Assembly: GCA_947646015.1 (NCBI GenBank)
Contig: CANSEY010000004.1
Location: 1 to 64,000 of the forward strand
Reading direction: 5' to 3'
Length of the DNA stretch: 64,000 nt
Source of the DNA: an uncultured Bacteroides sp.
GTDB taxonomy: Bacteria > Bacteroidota > Bacteroidia > Bacteroidales > Bacteroidaceae
This document shows, piece after piece, positions 8,727-16,863 of this stretch; position 1 is the first letter of the stretch, and each line of letters starts with the position of its first letter. A program made the position numbers and the translations under genes. The notes under the pieces are model-generated. The model was not told where the DNA came from. It ran no database searches and saw only the letters and a program-made list of their open reading frames with translations.

Positions 8727-9764
8727 TTATATAAGGTGTATATCAAGTTCCTCACATTCTTTGCGCATATCTTCCGGCCAGATGCTGGCTTGTATTTCTC
8801 CGATATGAGCTTTGCGAAGGTAGAACATACACAAACGGGATTGACCGATACCGCCACCGATAGATAGTGGAAGTGTGTCGTCCATTAATCGTTTGTGGAA
8901 ATAAAGTTTCAGTCTCTCTTCTTCGTTTTCTTCTTTGAGCTGGCGTTGTAGCGCTTCTCTGTCTACACGAACACCCATAGAGGATAGTTCGATGGAGCGT
9001 TGCAGTACATCATCCCAAAGTAAAAGGTCACCATTCAGTCCGGGCAGGTTGTTTAGGCCGGTGGATGTGTAGTCATCATAGTCTGGTGCACGTCCGTCAT
9101 GTTTTTTGCCGTCGCTTAGTTTGCAACCGATGCCGATGATAAATACGGCACCGTATTTCTGGCAGATGGCATGCTCACGGCATTTGGGTTCCAGGTTCGG
9201 ATAGAGTTGGCGTAGTTCTTCCGAATGGATAAAATGTAATTTCTGAGGCAGACAAGGTTTGATCTGCGGATACATTTCATATACCATGTATTCTGTACGG
9301 ATCATGGCAGCGTAGATACGGTTTACGATCTCTTTTAGGAAATCTACGTTTCTGTCCTCGTTGGTGATGACACGTTCCCAGTCCCATTGGTCTACATAGA
9401 GCGAATGGAGGTTTCCGAGTTCTTCATCAGAACGGATGGCGTTCATGTCGGTATAGATACCGTATCCCGGTTCGATATTGTAATCGGCGAGAGTTAATCT
9501 TTTCCATTTGGCTAATGAATGAACGACTTCTGCTTGTGCGTCACCTAAATCCTTGATAGGGAATGAAACGGGACGTTCTATACCATTCAAATCGTCATTG
9601 ATACCCATCCCTTTCAATACGAAAAGAGGGGCTGTCACGCGTCTGAGGCGTAATTCGGATGACAAGTTTAACTGGAAGAACTCTTTTATTTGTTTGATTC
9701 CCAACTCTGTTTGTTTTAAGTCGAGTAACGGTTTATAGTTCTTTGGTTTTATCAAGTAACTCAT
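8727..9764 (-). CDS. asnA: Aspartate-ammonia ligase (asparagine synthetase A)
   Basis: This enzyme makes asparagine from aspartate, ammonia and ATP. The 345-residue protein is the usual AsnA length and shows class-II aminoacyl-tRNA-synthetase-like features: LRRVTAPLFV, the DQWDWERVI block, and a C-terminal LPLSIGGGIGQSRLCMFYLRKAHIGE motif-3-like ATP site. It is the first gene of a likely two-gene transcript with ung. A TATCTTTG promoter box sits 26 bases upstream of the start. Confidence 0.97.
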   Translation of the reverse strand: MSYLIKPKNYKPLLDLKQTELGIKQIKEFFQLNLSSELRLRRVTAPLFVLKGMGINDDLNGIERPVSFPIKDLGDAQAEVVHSLAKWKRLTLADYNIEPGYGIYTDMNAIRSDEELGNLHSLYVDQWDWERVITNEDRNVDFLKEIVNRIYAAMIRTEYMVYEMYPQIKPCLPQKLHFIHSEELRQLYPNLEPKCREHAICQKYGAVFIIGIGCKLSDGKKHDGRAPDYDDYTSTGLNNLPGLNGDLLLWDDVLQRSIELSSMGVRVDREALQRQLKEENEEERLKLYFHKRLMDDTLPLSIGGGIGQSRLCMFYLRKAHIGEIQASIWPEDMRKECEELDIHLI

Positions 9765-9789
9765 AGGATTGTTGATTGTTAATTGTCGG

Positions 9790-9797
9790 CAAAGATA
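9790..9797 (-). promoter_or_regulatory. -7 promoter box of asnA-ung
   Basis: The minus strand reads TATCTTTG, an exact TAnnTTTG match. Confidence 0.6.
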
Positions 9798-9957
9798 GGA
9801 ATAATATTGATATCTGTATTGGATAATCTCTAAAAGATTGTCAAATTGATAAAGTATATGCTCTAAAGCATTTCAAAATAACAGAATGTTAAGGGGCGAT
9901 ACTGACTTAAGAACTATAAAAAAAGATGAATCATTAGGAAGATGAGAAGATTTTTTA

Positions 9958-9965
9958 TACTTTTG
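9958..9965 (+). promoter_or_regulatory. -7 promoter box of tRNA-Arg
   Basis: TACTTTTG sits 18 bases before the first base of the tRNA, the expected spacing for a short tRNA leader. Confidence 0.6.
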
Positions 9966-9983
9966 TCATCGCATTTAGGAAAT

Positions 9984-10056
9984 GGCCCCGTAGCTTAGTG
10001 AATAGAGCGTCAGATTCCGGTTCTGAAGGTCGTGCGTTTGAATCGCACCGGGGTCA
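9984..10056 (+). tRNA. tRNA-Arg (anticodon CCG)
   Basis: A 73-base cloverleaf without encoded CCA. The acceptor GGCCCCG pairs with CGGGGTC (one G-U). The D-arm is GCTT...AGC. The anticodon stem TCAGA/TCTGA encloses the loop TTCCGGT, giving anticodon CCG. The T-arm GTGCG/CGCAC encloses TTTGAAT. A tyrosine recombinase gene starts 140 bases downstream, so the tRNA 3' end is a candidate integration site. I found no matching copy of the tRNA 3' end at the far side of the island. Confidence 0.96.
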
Positions 10057-10062
10057 CATGAA

Positions 10063-10102
10063 AATCCCTTGATAATCAGTAGATTATTGAGGGATTCTTT
10101 TG
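10063..10102 (+). terminator. Terminator after tRNA-Arg
   Basis: AATCCCTTGATAATC (10063-10077) pairs fully with 10082-10096 (two G-U wobbles, 4-base loop) and is followed by CTTTTG. Confidence 0.75.
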
Positions 10103-10196
10103 TTTATGACACTCTGAAATACGGTGAAATTTGTATGATTTAGCTTGAATTTCTGTACTTGTTGATGAATAGTTGATTAATTTAAAGAACTGTAAC

Positions 10197-11462
10197 ATGT
10201 TGACATTCAAAGCAGAAGTGGTACGTCGCGAGCAAAAATCGGATGGTACATTTAACGTTAAAATTAGATTAACTTATCAGCGTAAGGTAAAACGCTTATC
10301 TACAAGTATCTTTGTTGAAGCGAAAGATTTGACAGGGGCGTTTAAATTAAAGAATCAGCGTATAATTAATGAGGTGAATGAATTGATAAAAAGCTATCAG
10401 GAAATTTGCACATCTTTACGAGTGGAGTTGAATAAGTACACATTGGACGAGATTATTACTTATTTAAAGGAAGAAAGAGAGAGACCTAAAAGCATTGATT
10501 TCCTTCAGTTCTGTTATGAATGGTTGGAGATAACAACAATTAAAGGGAAGAAGAACTATAAATCTGCCCTTCATGCTTTTGTTGATTATTTAGGAACAGA
10601 TAGTCTAAATACGGATCAAGTAACTTCTCGGTTATTGAATGGTTTTAAAGAGTATTTGGTTATTAAACATGATCAGCGTATTCTTTTATTACAAAAGCAA
10701 GGTAAACGTATTCCTTCTAATAGAACTATTTCATTGTATATGGGGAGCATTAGGCATTTGTTTAATGAGGCGAAGAAAAAGTATAATGATTACGATAAAA
10801 ATATTATTTTGATTCCAAATTCTCCATTTGAGCATGTTGATGTACCTAAACAGGAAGCCACACGTAAACGAGCTTTGTCTGCAGAGTTAGTGAAAAAGAT
10901 ATGGGAGTTACCTTATATTTTAAATGCTAATGGTAAAGAGAGGATTTGTCCTTATAATTTAGCGAAAGATTGTTTTATTCTCTCTTTTTGTTTAATAGGT
11001 ATGAATTCTGTGGATTTGCATAACTGTACTGAGTTGGAGGGTAATATACTTACTTATTATAGAAGTAAAACAACAGGTCGGAGATTAGACAAAGCAAAAA
11101 TGCAGGTTATCGTTCCTCCTTTTTTGCTCCCTTTGATGGAGAAGTATAAAGATCATTTGGGAAAGCATGTTTTAAAGTTTTACAGAATGTATACAACTGC
11201 TAGTAATTTTAATAGGGCAATTAATTTAGGCTTGAAAGAAATTGGTAAACGATTGAAGATAGACGATTTAGAATTTTATGCAGCTCGCCATTCTTGGGCA
11301 ACTATTGCATTGAATAAAGTGGGGGTTGACAAATATACGGTTCATGCAGCACTTAATCATATTGATGAGGCTATGAAAGTTACAGATATTTATATAGAAA
11401 GGGACTTTGTTAATGAAAATAATGCTAATGCTAAAGTTATAAATTATGTGTTTGGTAAATAA
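10197..11462 (+). CDS. Tyrosine recombinase / integrase of the island
   Basis: A 421-residue site-specific recombinase with a Bacteroidota arm-binding N-terminus (TFKAEVVRREQKSDGTFNVK), a SAM-like core-binding domain and a C-terminal catalytic domain. Catalytic residues seen: Arg364-His365 in ARHSW, His388 in LNH, and nucleophile Tyr399 in DIYIE. The usual first Arg of the RHRHY set falls in GMNSVDL, where Asn270 sits instead. The CTnDOT integrase is also known to lack this Arg. ATG 10197 is preferred to the upstream in-frame TTG 10173. The gene is more AT-rich than its neighbours, and its position beside a tRNA suggests it moved the island. Confidence 0.9.
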   Translation: MLTFKAEVVRREQKSDGTFNVKIRLTYQRKVKRLSTSIFVEAKDLTGAFKLKNQRIINEVNELIKSYQEICTSLRVELNKYTLDEIITYLKEERERPKSIDFLQFCYEWLEITTIKGKKNYKSALHAFVDYLGTDSLNTDQVTSRLLNGFKEYLVIKHDQRILLLQKQGKRIPSNRTISLYMGSIRHLFNEAKKKYNDYDKNIILIPNSPFEHVDVPKQEATRKRALSAELVKKIWELPYILNANGKERICPYNLAKDCFILSFCLIGMNSVDLHNCTELEGNILTYYRSKTTGRRLDKAKMQVIVPPFLLPLMEKYKDHLGKHVLKFYRMYTTASNFNRAINLGLKEIGKRLKIDDLEFYAARHSWATIALNKVGVDKYTVHAALNHIDEAMKVTDIYIERDFVNENNANAKVINYVFGK

Positions 11463-11476
11463 GTTTAGTTGTCATT

Positions 11477-11524
11477 GGGGTATTTCTATTTGGGGGTAAG
11501 GGTTATATTGGGGTGATATTGGGG
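11477..11524 (+). repeat. G-run array downstream of the integrase
   Basis: Five runs of 3-5 G lie within 48 bases (11477-11480, 11492-11496, 11500-11502, 11510-11513, 11521-11524). The last two are embedded in ATATTGGGGTGA-like repeats. This could fold as a G-quadruplex. Function unknown. Confidence 0.45.
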
Positions 11525-11842
11525 TGAATTAATACTTTATGTTGCTTTTATATGTGTCGTATAGTAGTGTCTCATGTAAAAGAACCCCTTTAGTGTTAAC
11601 TTTCTCCCTCTCTCATCCCCTCAAACTCTTATAGATGAGAATAAATTGAAGCACAGAGATTGCACCGGTACTAAATGGTGCACACAGCTTCAAACAAGAT
11701 TAAACAATTTCCGGGTTGAGCCCAATACTTAGAAGATCATTGGGCGATTCAATTCGAAGGATAGCAGCGGTACCGGTAATTATTACAGCTACAGTCTGGA
11801 TAATGAAAGTATGACAGCCTATCAAAGAGTCCAGTCAGGACG
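11525..11842. other. Non-coding stretch before the micro-ORFs
   Basis: No ORF of note. It contains a small hairpin (TGCACC 11661-11666 with GGTGCA 11677-11682). A pyrimidine-rich block ending in CTTATAGATGAGAATAA near 11646 is loosely repeated near 11918 (CTTATATATGACAAGAATAA), which suggests a duplicated promoter or leader. Confidence 0.4.
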
Positions 11843-11874
11843 AAGAGTCTTGATAACGGCTCTTTATTTTTTTT
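11843..11874 (+). terminator. Intrinsic terminator upstream of the micro-ORFs
   Basis: AAGAGTC (11843-11849) pairs with GGCTCTT (11858-11864) with one wobble. It is followed by TATTTTTTTT. It ends a transcript coming from the non-coding stretch or the integrase side. Confidence 0.6.
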
Positions 11875-11987
11875 CTTCTCCTTCCCTCTTCACCTTAAAC
11901 CCTTATATATGACAAGAATAAGAAATAAGAATAAAAGACAAGAGAACAAGAAAATATTATTAACCAACAACAAAAAACAAGAGAAAA

Positions 11988-12152
11988 ATGAAACATTTAA
12001 TGAAAGGAATCAGAATCGCAGCATACATTGCTGAGATCATCGTGGCAGGTTCAACTATTGTGGAACTTGTAGAAAAGTATGGCAGCAAAAGGAAGAAAAA
12101 AGATGCTGCAAGTAAAGTTGATACAGGCAATGTAGCAACTGAAAACCCATAG
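11988..12152 (+). CDS. 54-residue micro-protein, unknown function
   Basis: The ATG follows AAGAGAAAA. The product has an amphipathic or membrane-seeking N-terminal half (GIRIAAYIAEIIVAGSTIVE) followed by a very basic patch (KYGSKRKKKDA). The layout resembles the N-termini of the island's two ATPases, which also open with a hydrophobic helix and a Lys/Arg-rich stretch. It lies directly before a second micro-ORF and the DUF3871 gene on the same strand. It could be a regulatory peptide, a toxin-like peptide or a leader. I do not recognise a family. Confidence 0.5.
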   Translation: MKHLMKGIRIAAYIAEIIVAGSTIVELVEKYGSKRKKKDAASKVDTGNVATENP

Positions 12153-12164
12153 AACGTCTAGTGA

Positions 12165-12275
12165 ATGGATTATGATAAGGCACAGGACGTAATTATAACC
12201 ATCCTTGAGGTAACCACATCCATACTCAAGGGAATCAAGAAGCTAAGAGGAATATTTGTAAAAGCAAAGAAATAA
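12165..12275 (+). CDS. 36-residue micro-protein, unknown function
   Basis: Begins 12 bases after the preceding micro-ORF. The sequence has an alternating hydrophobic helix (VIITILEVTTSILKGIKKL) and a Lys-rich tail (FVKAKK), again an amphipathic cationic peptide. The two micro-ORFs look like a pair. A C/T-rich tract ending TTGGCTTTTTTTT follows and may terminate or attenuate before the DUF3871 gene. Coding status is inferred from composition and spacing only. Confidence 0.42.
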   Translation: MDYDKAQDVIITILEVTTSILKGIKKLRGIFVKAKK

Positions 12276-12329
12276 ACCTCTTGGCTTTTTTTTATCGGAT
12301 TTTATTAACCAATTAAAAATTATAAAAAT

Positions 12330-13349
12330 ATGGAAACAACCAATTTATTATTACCATCCACAAGGGTGGCAGGAGCCAACGAATGGAAAAGAGAAGCGGA
12401 AGATGCAGTACTCATCACGGAGCAGACACACAAACGCTCACCATTTATTGAAGCCAACACAACAGAGGTGACTTTAGAACACCTCAGGAACAATTGTATC
12501 ATACCCACCTTTGCCAAGGACAACGAGGTATGTATATCACATCCAAGTTTCATCGAATCCGTCTATGAAGCGACCAGAGACTTTTATCACGGGGAAACGA
12601 TTTGCAGCCCGGAGATAAGAACCTCCCATATTGTCAGAGGACGTATCCCGGAAGCGATCAACAAAAGAGTGGATCAGCTGCTGGAATCTGACAAGACTAT
12701 GTACTACGAGCGCATGATCTTCAATATCGAGGTCCCCAGTATATGCGAGGAGGTAAACGGAAACCGCCTGAATCTGTGTATCACCGGTTGCAAGAGCTAC
12801 GCCAGGGATAACCTAAGCGGAAAGATGACAGCCCAGAGATTCAATCTGGCAATCGGGTTCCTAAACCTGGCTTGTACTAATCAATGCCTGTCAACAGACG
12901 GGTATAAGGAAGAAATACGGGCAACCAGTGCAAGGGATTTATACCAATCCACACTGGATCTGTTCAGTCAATACAACGTAGCCAGACATATTCACCTGAT
13001 GAGATCACTGGGTAATACCATGCTGAGTGAACATCGGTTCTGTCAGATACTGGGGAGAATGCGACTGTATAACTATCTCCCACAGGCACAACAAAGAGAA
13101 CTGCCACGGTTGCTAATAACCGACAGTCAGATCAATAACGTGGCCAGGGCATATATCCATGACGATAACTTTGCCGGCGAGAATGGCGAACTGAGTATGT
13201 GGAAATTCTATAACCTGATCACCGGAGCCAATAAGAGCAGTTATCTGGATACATTCCTAGGCCGTAGTGTAAACGCGACGGAAGTATCGGTAGGACTGAC
13301 AGAGGCACTGAACGGCAGGGACATGGCATATTCCTGGTTCATCGAATGA
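12330..13349 (+). CDS. DUF3871 family protein
   Basis: A 339-residue soluble protein that I recognise from the METTNLLLPSTRVA N-terminus and the TGCKSYARDNLSGKMTAQRF and IGFLNLACTNQCLSTDGY blocks as DUF3871, a family found on Bacteroides mobile elements. The central pattern resembles DUF932-type phage or plasmid proteins, but no catalytic function is established. Its codon use is more even and GC-richer than that of the integrase. A strong terminator follows 30 bases after the stop, so it forms its own transcript with the two micro-ORFs. Confidence 0.75.
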   Translation: METTNLLLPSTRVAGANEWKREAEDAVLITEQTHKRSPFIEANTTEVTLEHLRNNCIIPTFAKDNEVCISHPSFIESVYEATRDFYHGETICSPEIRTSHIVRGRIPEAINKRVDQLLESDKTMYYERMIFNIEVPSICEEVNGNRLNLCITGCKSYARDNLSGKMTAQRFNLAIGFLNLACTNQCLSTDGYKEEIRATSARDLYQSTLDLFSQYNVARHIHLMRSLGNTMLSEHRFCQILGRMRLYNYLPQAQQRELPRLLITDSQINNVARAYIHDDNFAGENGELSMWKFYNLITGANKSSYLDTFLGRSVNATEVSVGLTEALNGRDMAYSWFIE

Positions 13350-13378
13350 CCGGAAGACTGATACGATTAATATCCGAA

Positions 13379-13422
13379 GAGGGTATCACCAATGAGAGAA
13401 ACGGTGGTATCCTCTTTTTTTG
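13379..13422 (+). terminator. Terminator after the DUF3871 gene
   Basis: The stem 13379-13390 (GAGGGTATCACC) with 13403-13414 (GGTGGTATCCTC) is followed by TTTTTTTT. Confidence 0.85.
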
Positions 13423-13449
13423 TTTAATAACCATTTAAAATTAAAGATT

Positions 13450-14082
13450 ATGATGACGATATTTACAAGGGATTATTCCCACAGATTGAGACATTCCAAG
13501 AAGAAACAGGATAATAATGCAGTAAAAACAGAGACAATCGTAAACACAGCCGAGGCTGCCCGATTTGACAAGTGGTTTGCATCCTCTTATACGAGATTAA
13601 GGGAAAAGATCCGTTTTTTCTCTATGGTGGATGAGGATAACTTTCATAATACCTATCTTTTTATAAGAGAAAAGATAATGGGCGGCGAAGAAAGGATAGA
13701 AAACCTGGAAGCCTATTTCTTCAGATGCTACCGGTATAAAGCGATGACAGAGATGAGAAATGAAAACCGTTACGTTCATCCCGAAGACGATTTCTTCTAT
13801 AGATTCAGCCAGGAGGAGACAGAGCCATACCCGTGGGGACTGAACCGTTGTGAAAGACTGGTCAGAGACGTATTAAGATATATCAGGAGCAGATTCTCCC
13901 AGCAGGAGTACAGGATGTTCATGCTACGTTACTACAGGCAGCAGTGTTCACTCAAGGTTCTCTCCGAATACACGGGGCTACCGCTTTCCGAGGTCATGAG
14001 GAAAACCAGGCGAATGCTGGAATCATTGAGGGCCAACAGCTACTTTATGGAACGGTGTGAGATGCTTTATATTTATGAATAA
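13450..14082 (+). CDS. Sigma-70-like (region 2/4) protein of the island
   Basis: About 210 residues, starting at ATG 13450 (MMTIFTRDYS) rather than the upstream in-frame TTG at 13420. The middle resembles ECF sigma region 2 (DEDNFHNTYLFIREKI, NLEAYFFRCYRYKAMTEMRN). The end resembles region 4 (FSQQEYRMFMLRYYRQQCSL, LSEYTGLPLSEVMRKTRRML). This suggests an RNA-polymerase sigma or sigma-like regulator carried by the element. The next gene starts 19 bases after its stop, so the two are probably co-transcribed. The N-terminal 45 residues are basic and unassigned. Confidence 0.65.
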   Translation: MMTIFTRDYSHRLRHSKKKQDNNAVKTETIVNTAEAARFDKWFASSYTRLREKIRFFSMVDEDNFHNTYLFIREKIMGGEERIENLEAYFFRCYRYKAMTEMRNENRYVHPEDDFFYRFSQEETEPYPWGLNRCERLVRDVLRYIRSRFSQQEYRMFMLRYYRQQCSLKVLSEYTGLPLSEVMRKTRRMLESLRANSYFMERCEMLYIYE

Positions 14083-14101
14083 CGATAGAAAAGGAGGAAA
14101 C

Positions 14102-14581
14102 ATGAAACTATTTATATATAACAGAGAAAAATGCATGCTCAGTGTAGCACAGGAAGGACAAAGAAGCATCCGGACAGATAGAAACGGATGCATATTCCTA
14201 AGCAGTGCCCTCGTTCAGGAATTAGGATTACAGGAAGGAAGCATGGCTGTACTGGCCGGTGACGAAGATGATCCCAAGCAATGGTTCCTGTGTATTGTAG
14301 ATGATGAAGGCGGTTTTCCGGTAAGGCTGAAAAAGAGAAAACGGTATAACAGCAAGGGACTTCAGGAAGAATACTGTTACGGGGCAGTTTTCAATTGCAG
14401 CTATCTGTGTCATAAAATTCTGGATAACGTTGGTGCGGACAAGTCGGCCACCTTTATGCTGGCTACGGCACCGGTGGAAATGGACGGGCTGAAGTTATAC
14501 AAGATACTTACTTCAAATCCCATTACCAGACCTGACAGGAAATATGTCAGAAAGAAGGACAGAGCACAAATGGAAATATGA
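14102..14581 (+). CDS. Small AbrB-like protein, unknown function
   Basis: A 159-residue protein. ATG 14102 is chosen because a strong AAAGGAGGAAAC ribosome-binding sequence ends just before it. Such Shine-Dalgarno sites are unusual for Bacteroides. Residues 20-60 (TDRNGCIFLSSALVQELGLQ, then EGSMAVLAGDED) have the look of a swapped-hairpin AbrB/SpoVT beta-barrel, which would imply DNA binding. The rest is unassigned. Co-transcribed with the sigma-like gene, it is a reasonable candidate for its partner or antagonist, but that is inference. Confidence 0.5.
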   Translation: MKLFIYNREKCMLSVAQEGQRSIRTDRNGCIFLSSALVQELGLQEGSMAVLAGDEDDPKQWFLCIVDDEGGFPVRLKKRKRYNSKGLQEEYCYGAVFNCSYLCHKILDNVGADKSATFMLATAPVEMDGLKLYKILTSNPITRPDRKYVRKKDRAQMEI

Positions 14582-14645
14582 GAAATCTGCGGTTATATGA
14601 AAACAGAGAATCTTATATAGCCGAATATCTGTAATAATCAGGATT

Positions 14646-14697
14646 CTGTGAGAACGCCGGGTGTATTAGAAAACCGATTCTCACAGGAGTTCTTTTT
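14646..14697 (+). terminator. Terminator after the sigma/AbrB-like pair
   Basis: CTGTGAGAA (14646-14654) and TTCTCACAG (14678-14686) are perfect complements. They are followed by GAGTTCTTTTT. Confidence 0.75.
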
Positions 14698-14766
14698 CAT
14701 AAACTTCAGGTGACAGATATTGAACGTTCGTTTGGTATTTGTAACTGACTATTAAAATATGTAAAA

Positions 14767-15459
14767 ATGAAAGCAAAAACTTATATTGCCTACCTCCGAC
14801 AGTCCACGATAAAACAGGAAATCTCCGGATTGGGAGTGGAGGCTCAAAGAGAAATTATACAGAATCACTTGAAGGATAAAAAGCCGATTGCTGAGTATAT
14901 TGAAACAGAAAGTGGACGTAAATCCAACAGACCCAAACTTATAGAGGCTTTGGGAGAATGCAGAAAAACAGGATCTACCTTAATTGTAGCCAAACTGGAC
15001 AGACTAAGCCGGAACGTTGCTTTCACCAGTAAATTATTGGAATCCGACGTAGAAATAGTGTTTTGTGATTTTCCGGAGGCGAACAAACTCGTACTGCATA
15101 TAATCAGCAGTATAGCGGAATATGAAGCCGGACTGATCAGTCAGCGAACCAGACAATCGCTACAGGCCAAGAAAGCTAGAGGATGCCGGCTTGGTAAATC
15201 CGAGAACCTGACGAATAACCTTGAACGGGCTATCGGGGAAAGTGTAAAGACCAACAAGAACAAGGCGGACAATAACCCTAATAATATGAGAGCCATTGCC
15301 ATGTTGCATTCATTGCTCATGCAGGGGAAGTCGTTGTCCGAGATGACCGTAATCTTAAACCGGCAGGGCTTTGTCACTTCCAAAGGTTGCAAATTCCGGA
15401 TAACCCAGGTAAAAAGGCTGATCGTCAGGGCGGGACTTGAATTGCCACAGAAAACATAA
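14767..15459 (+). CDS. Serine recombinase (resolvase/invertase family)
   Basis: A 230-residue protein with the resolvase N-terminal catalytic domain: the YLRQS motif places the nucleophile at Ser13. It also has VAKLDRLSRN and the helix-E segment ISSIAEYEAGLISQRTRQSL. A short DNA-binding C-terminus has a helix-turn-helix (SLSEMTVILNRQGFVTSKG). This is the size of small resolvases or invertases rather than large integrases. The likely job is resolution of element dimers or inversion of a local segment. It is followed by its own terminator. Confidence 0.9.
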   Translation: MKAKTYIAYLRQSTIKQEISGLGVEAQREIIQNHLKDKKPIAEYIETESGRKSNRPKLIEALGECRKTGSTLIVAKLDRLSRNVAFTSKLLESDVEIVFCDFPEANKLVLHIISSIAEYEAGLISQRTRQSLQAKKARGCRLGKSENLTNNLERAIGESVKTNKNKADNNPNNMRAIAMLHSLLMQGKSLSEMTVILNRQGFVTSKGCKFRITQVKRLIVRAGLELPQKT

Positions 15460-15485
15460 ATCAATCGGAATTACTTGATTAAAAT

Positions 15486-15525
15486 AAGGGAGACTATGCA
15501 GAATAGTTTCTCTTACTTTTTTTCT
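15486..15525 (+). terminator. Terminator after the serine recombinase
   Basis: AAGGGAGACTAT (15486-15497) pairs with ATAGTTTCTCTT (15503-15514) using wobbles. It is followed by ACTTTTTTTC. The rest of 15526-15797 is AT-rich with no gene I can support. Confidence 0.7.
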
Positions 15526-15797
15526 TCATCGGGTTGGTCAGAGACAGAGAGTACACAGTATATGATACATAACCGACAGGATAATGTAGATGTTATAAAA
15601 TATACTACAAAAAATGTACTTCTATTATAAAATGTACACGATTTGCACACTTTTTTATAACATTTTGTCTCCCTCCGGGGAGTTATGTATATCATCATTC
15701 ACTTCGTTCACTGACTTTTTGCCTCCAGCCAACCCTAAGAAATGAAATGCCGTCAATCTTATGTATGTAAATGTTCGAAATCTCGGAACTGTCGGGA

Positions 15798-16163
15798 TTA
15801 TACTCCTAATACGATACTGGCATCAATATTCAATTTCCGACTAATCTCACGGGCTACTTTTAAGGTAGGTTCGCATTTACCGGAAATATAGTCACTGAAG
15901 CGTGAAGGACTTACGCCGATCAGTTTGGCCAGAGATTTTTGATTGAGTCCCAGTTCGAACATTCTCAGTTTCAAGACATCCACAAGGGTCGGTTCGCCTA
16001 AAGAAAAATGTTCTTCGGAGTAATCGGCTACAAGATTGGAAAGCAGTTCCAGTTCTATGCTCCCGGGATCATCAAGAGGAGTATCATCCGTTACCAGCGG
16101 AAGCAGATGTTCTACTCTACGGACTGCCCATTCATATTGGGTCGGGGTTTCTATCTTAGTCAT
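15798..16163 (-). CDS. higA: HigA-type antitoxin (HTH, XRE family)
   Basis: A 121-residue protein whose C-terminal half is an XRE helix-turn-helix (LNQKSLAKLIGVSPSRFSDYISGKCEPTL). Its N-terminal half is acidic. Antitoxins of this type bind and neutralise HigB and repress the operon. It starts 5 bases after the toxin gene on the same strand, the toxin-first order typical of higBA. It probably stabilises the island. Confidence 0.88.
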   Translation of the reverse strand: MTKIETPTQYEWAVRRVEHLLPLVTDDTPLDDPGSIELELLSNLVADYSEEHFSLGEPTLVDVLKLRMFELGLNQKSLAKLIGVSPSRFSDYISGKCEPTLKVAREISRKLNIDASIVLGV

Positions 16164-16168
16164 AACTT

Positions 16169-16462
16169 CTAAATTTTAGTATAATCAATCTTATCATATT
16201 TCTTATGAGTACCGATAAAGCGTATATATACGAACTTTATGGTAAACTTGATAACGACAACCAACCGATAAGTATTACCTTTGATATTGAAAACATAGTG
16301 CTGATTGCCTACATTGTCTACAGTGTTGAAAGTTTTCTTGATATCGGCAAAACAAGTCCACTCACTTCGTTTAACAATAGTAGCCCATTCTTGTAAAGCA
16401 ACTTTTGAATCCGGATGCTTTTCGGCATACGCTTTCAATACCTGTTCAGTAAATATTCTCAT
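16169..16462 (-). CDS. higB: HigB-type mRNA interferase toxin
   Basis: A 97-residue RelE-fold protein with the HigB pattern: WATIVKRSEWTCFADIKKTF, VFNIKGNTYRLVVVI, and the C-terminal FIGTHKKYDKID. Members cleave ribosome-bound mRNA. It heads the higBA operon, with a TATCTTTG promoter box 20 bases upstream. Confidence 0.9.
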   Translation of the reverse strand: MRIFTEQVLKAYAEKHPDSKVALQEWATIVKRSEWTCFADIKKTFNTVDNVGNQHYVFNIKGNTYRLVVVIKFTIKFVYIRFIGTHKKYDKIDYTKI

Positions 16463-16482
16463 TGGAAGTCATTTTTAATTCG

Positions 16483-16490
16483 CAAAGATA
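16483..16490 (-). promoter_or_regulatory. -7 promoter box of higBA
   Basis: The minus strand reads TATCTTTG, an exact TAnnTTTG match just upstream of higB. Confidence 0.6.
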
Positions 16491-16827
16491 ATCATTTAAT
16501 TCTATTTCTCGAAATTATATTCAAATATTCGGGATTCTATTTAAGCAAAGCAAACAATTACAAGATAAATGGAGCTCTGGAAGGTTATCCTTGATCGGGT
16601 TAGGTGAGGGCAGAGAACATGTGGCAGGTATATAACCGATAAGATGGAATATTTATTTACAAAAGTGTGCTTTTATTGTGAAGTGATAAAGCGGAACCTG
16701 ACAATATAAATGTAGAAATAATCGGATGTAAATCAAGAGGAAGAGAGCATTTGTAACAGAAAATAAGGGATGAAGCCGTTTTTTATGGAAAAGCTGTGGA
16801 TGTATAAATCAAATAACGGGTATTTTA

Positions 16828-16859
16828 TTTGGAACAATAAACAAAAATTCCTATTTTTG
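16828..16859 (+). promoter_or_regulatory. Promoter of a leader or non-coding RNA before the island ATPase
   Basis: TTTG at 16828-16831 and TATTTTTG at 16852-16859, separated by 20 bases, match both halves of the Bacteroides TTTG / TAnnTTTG promoter. Transcription should begin near 16865. Confidence 0.65.
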
Positions 16860-16863
16860 CGAC

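Noticed and set aside
16205..16396. Plus-strand ORF opposite higB
   Set aside because: It is fully antisense to a well-supported toxin gene and its composition is not protein-like.
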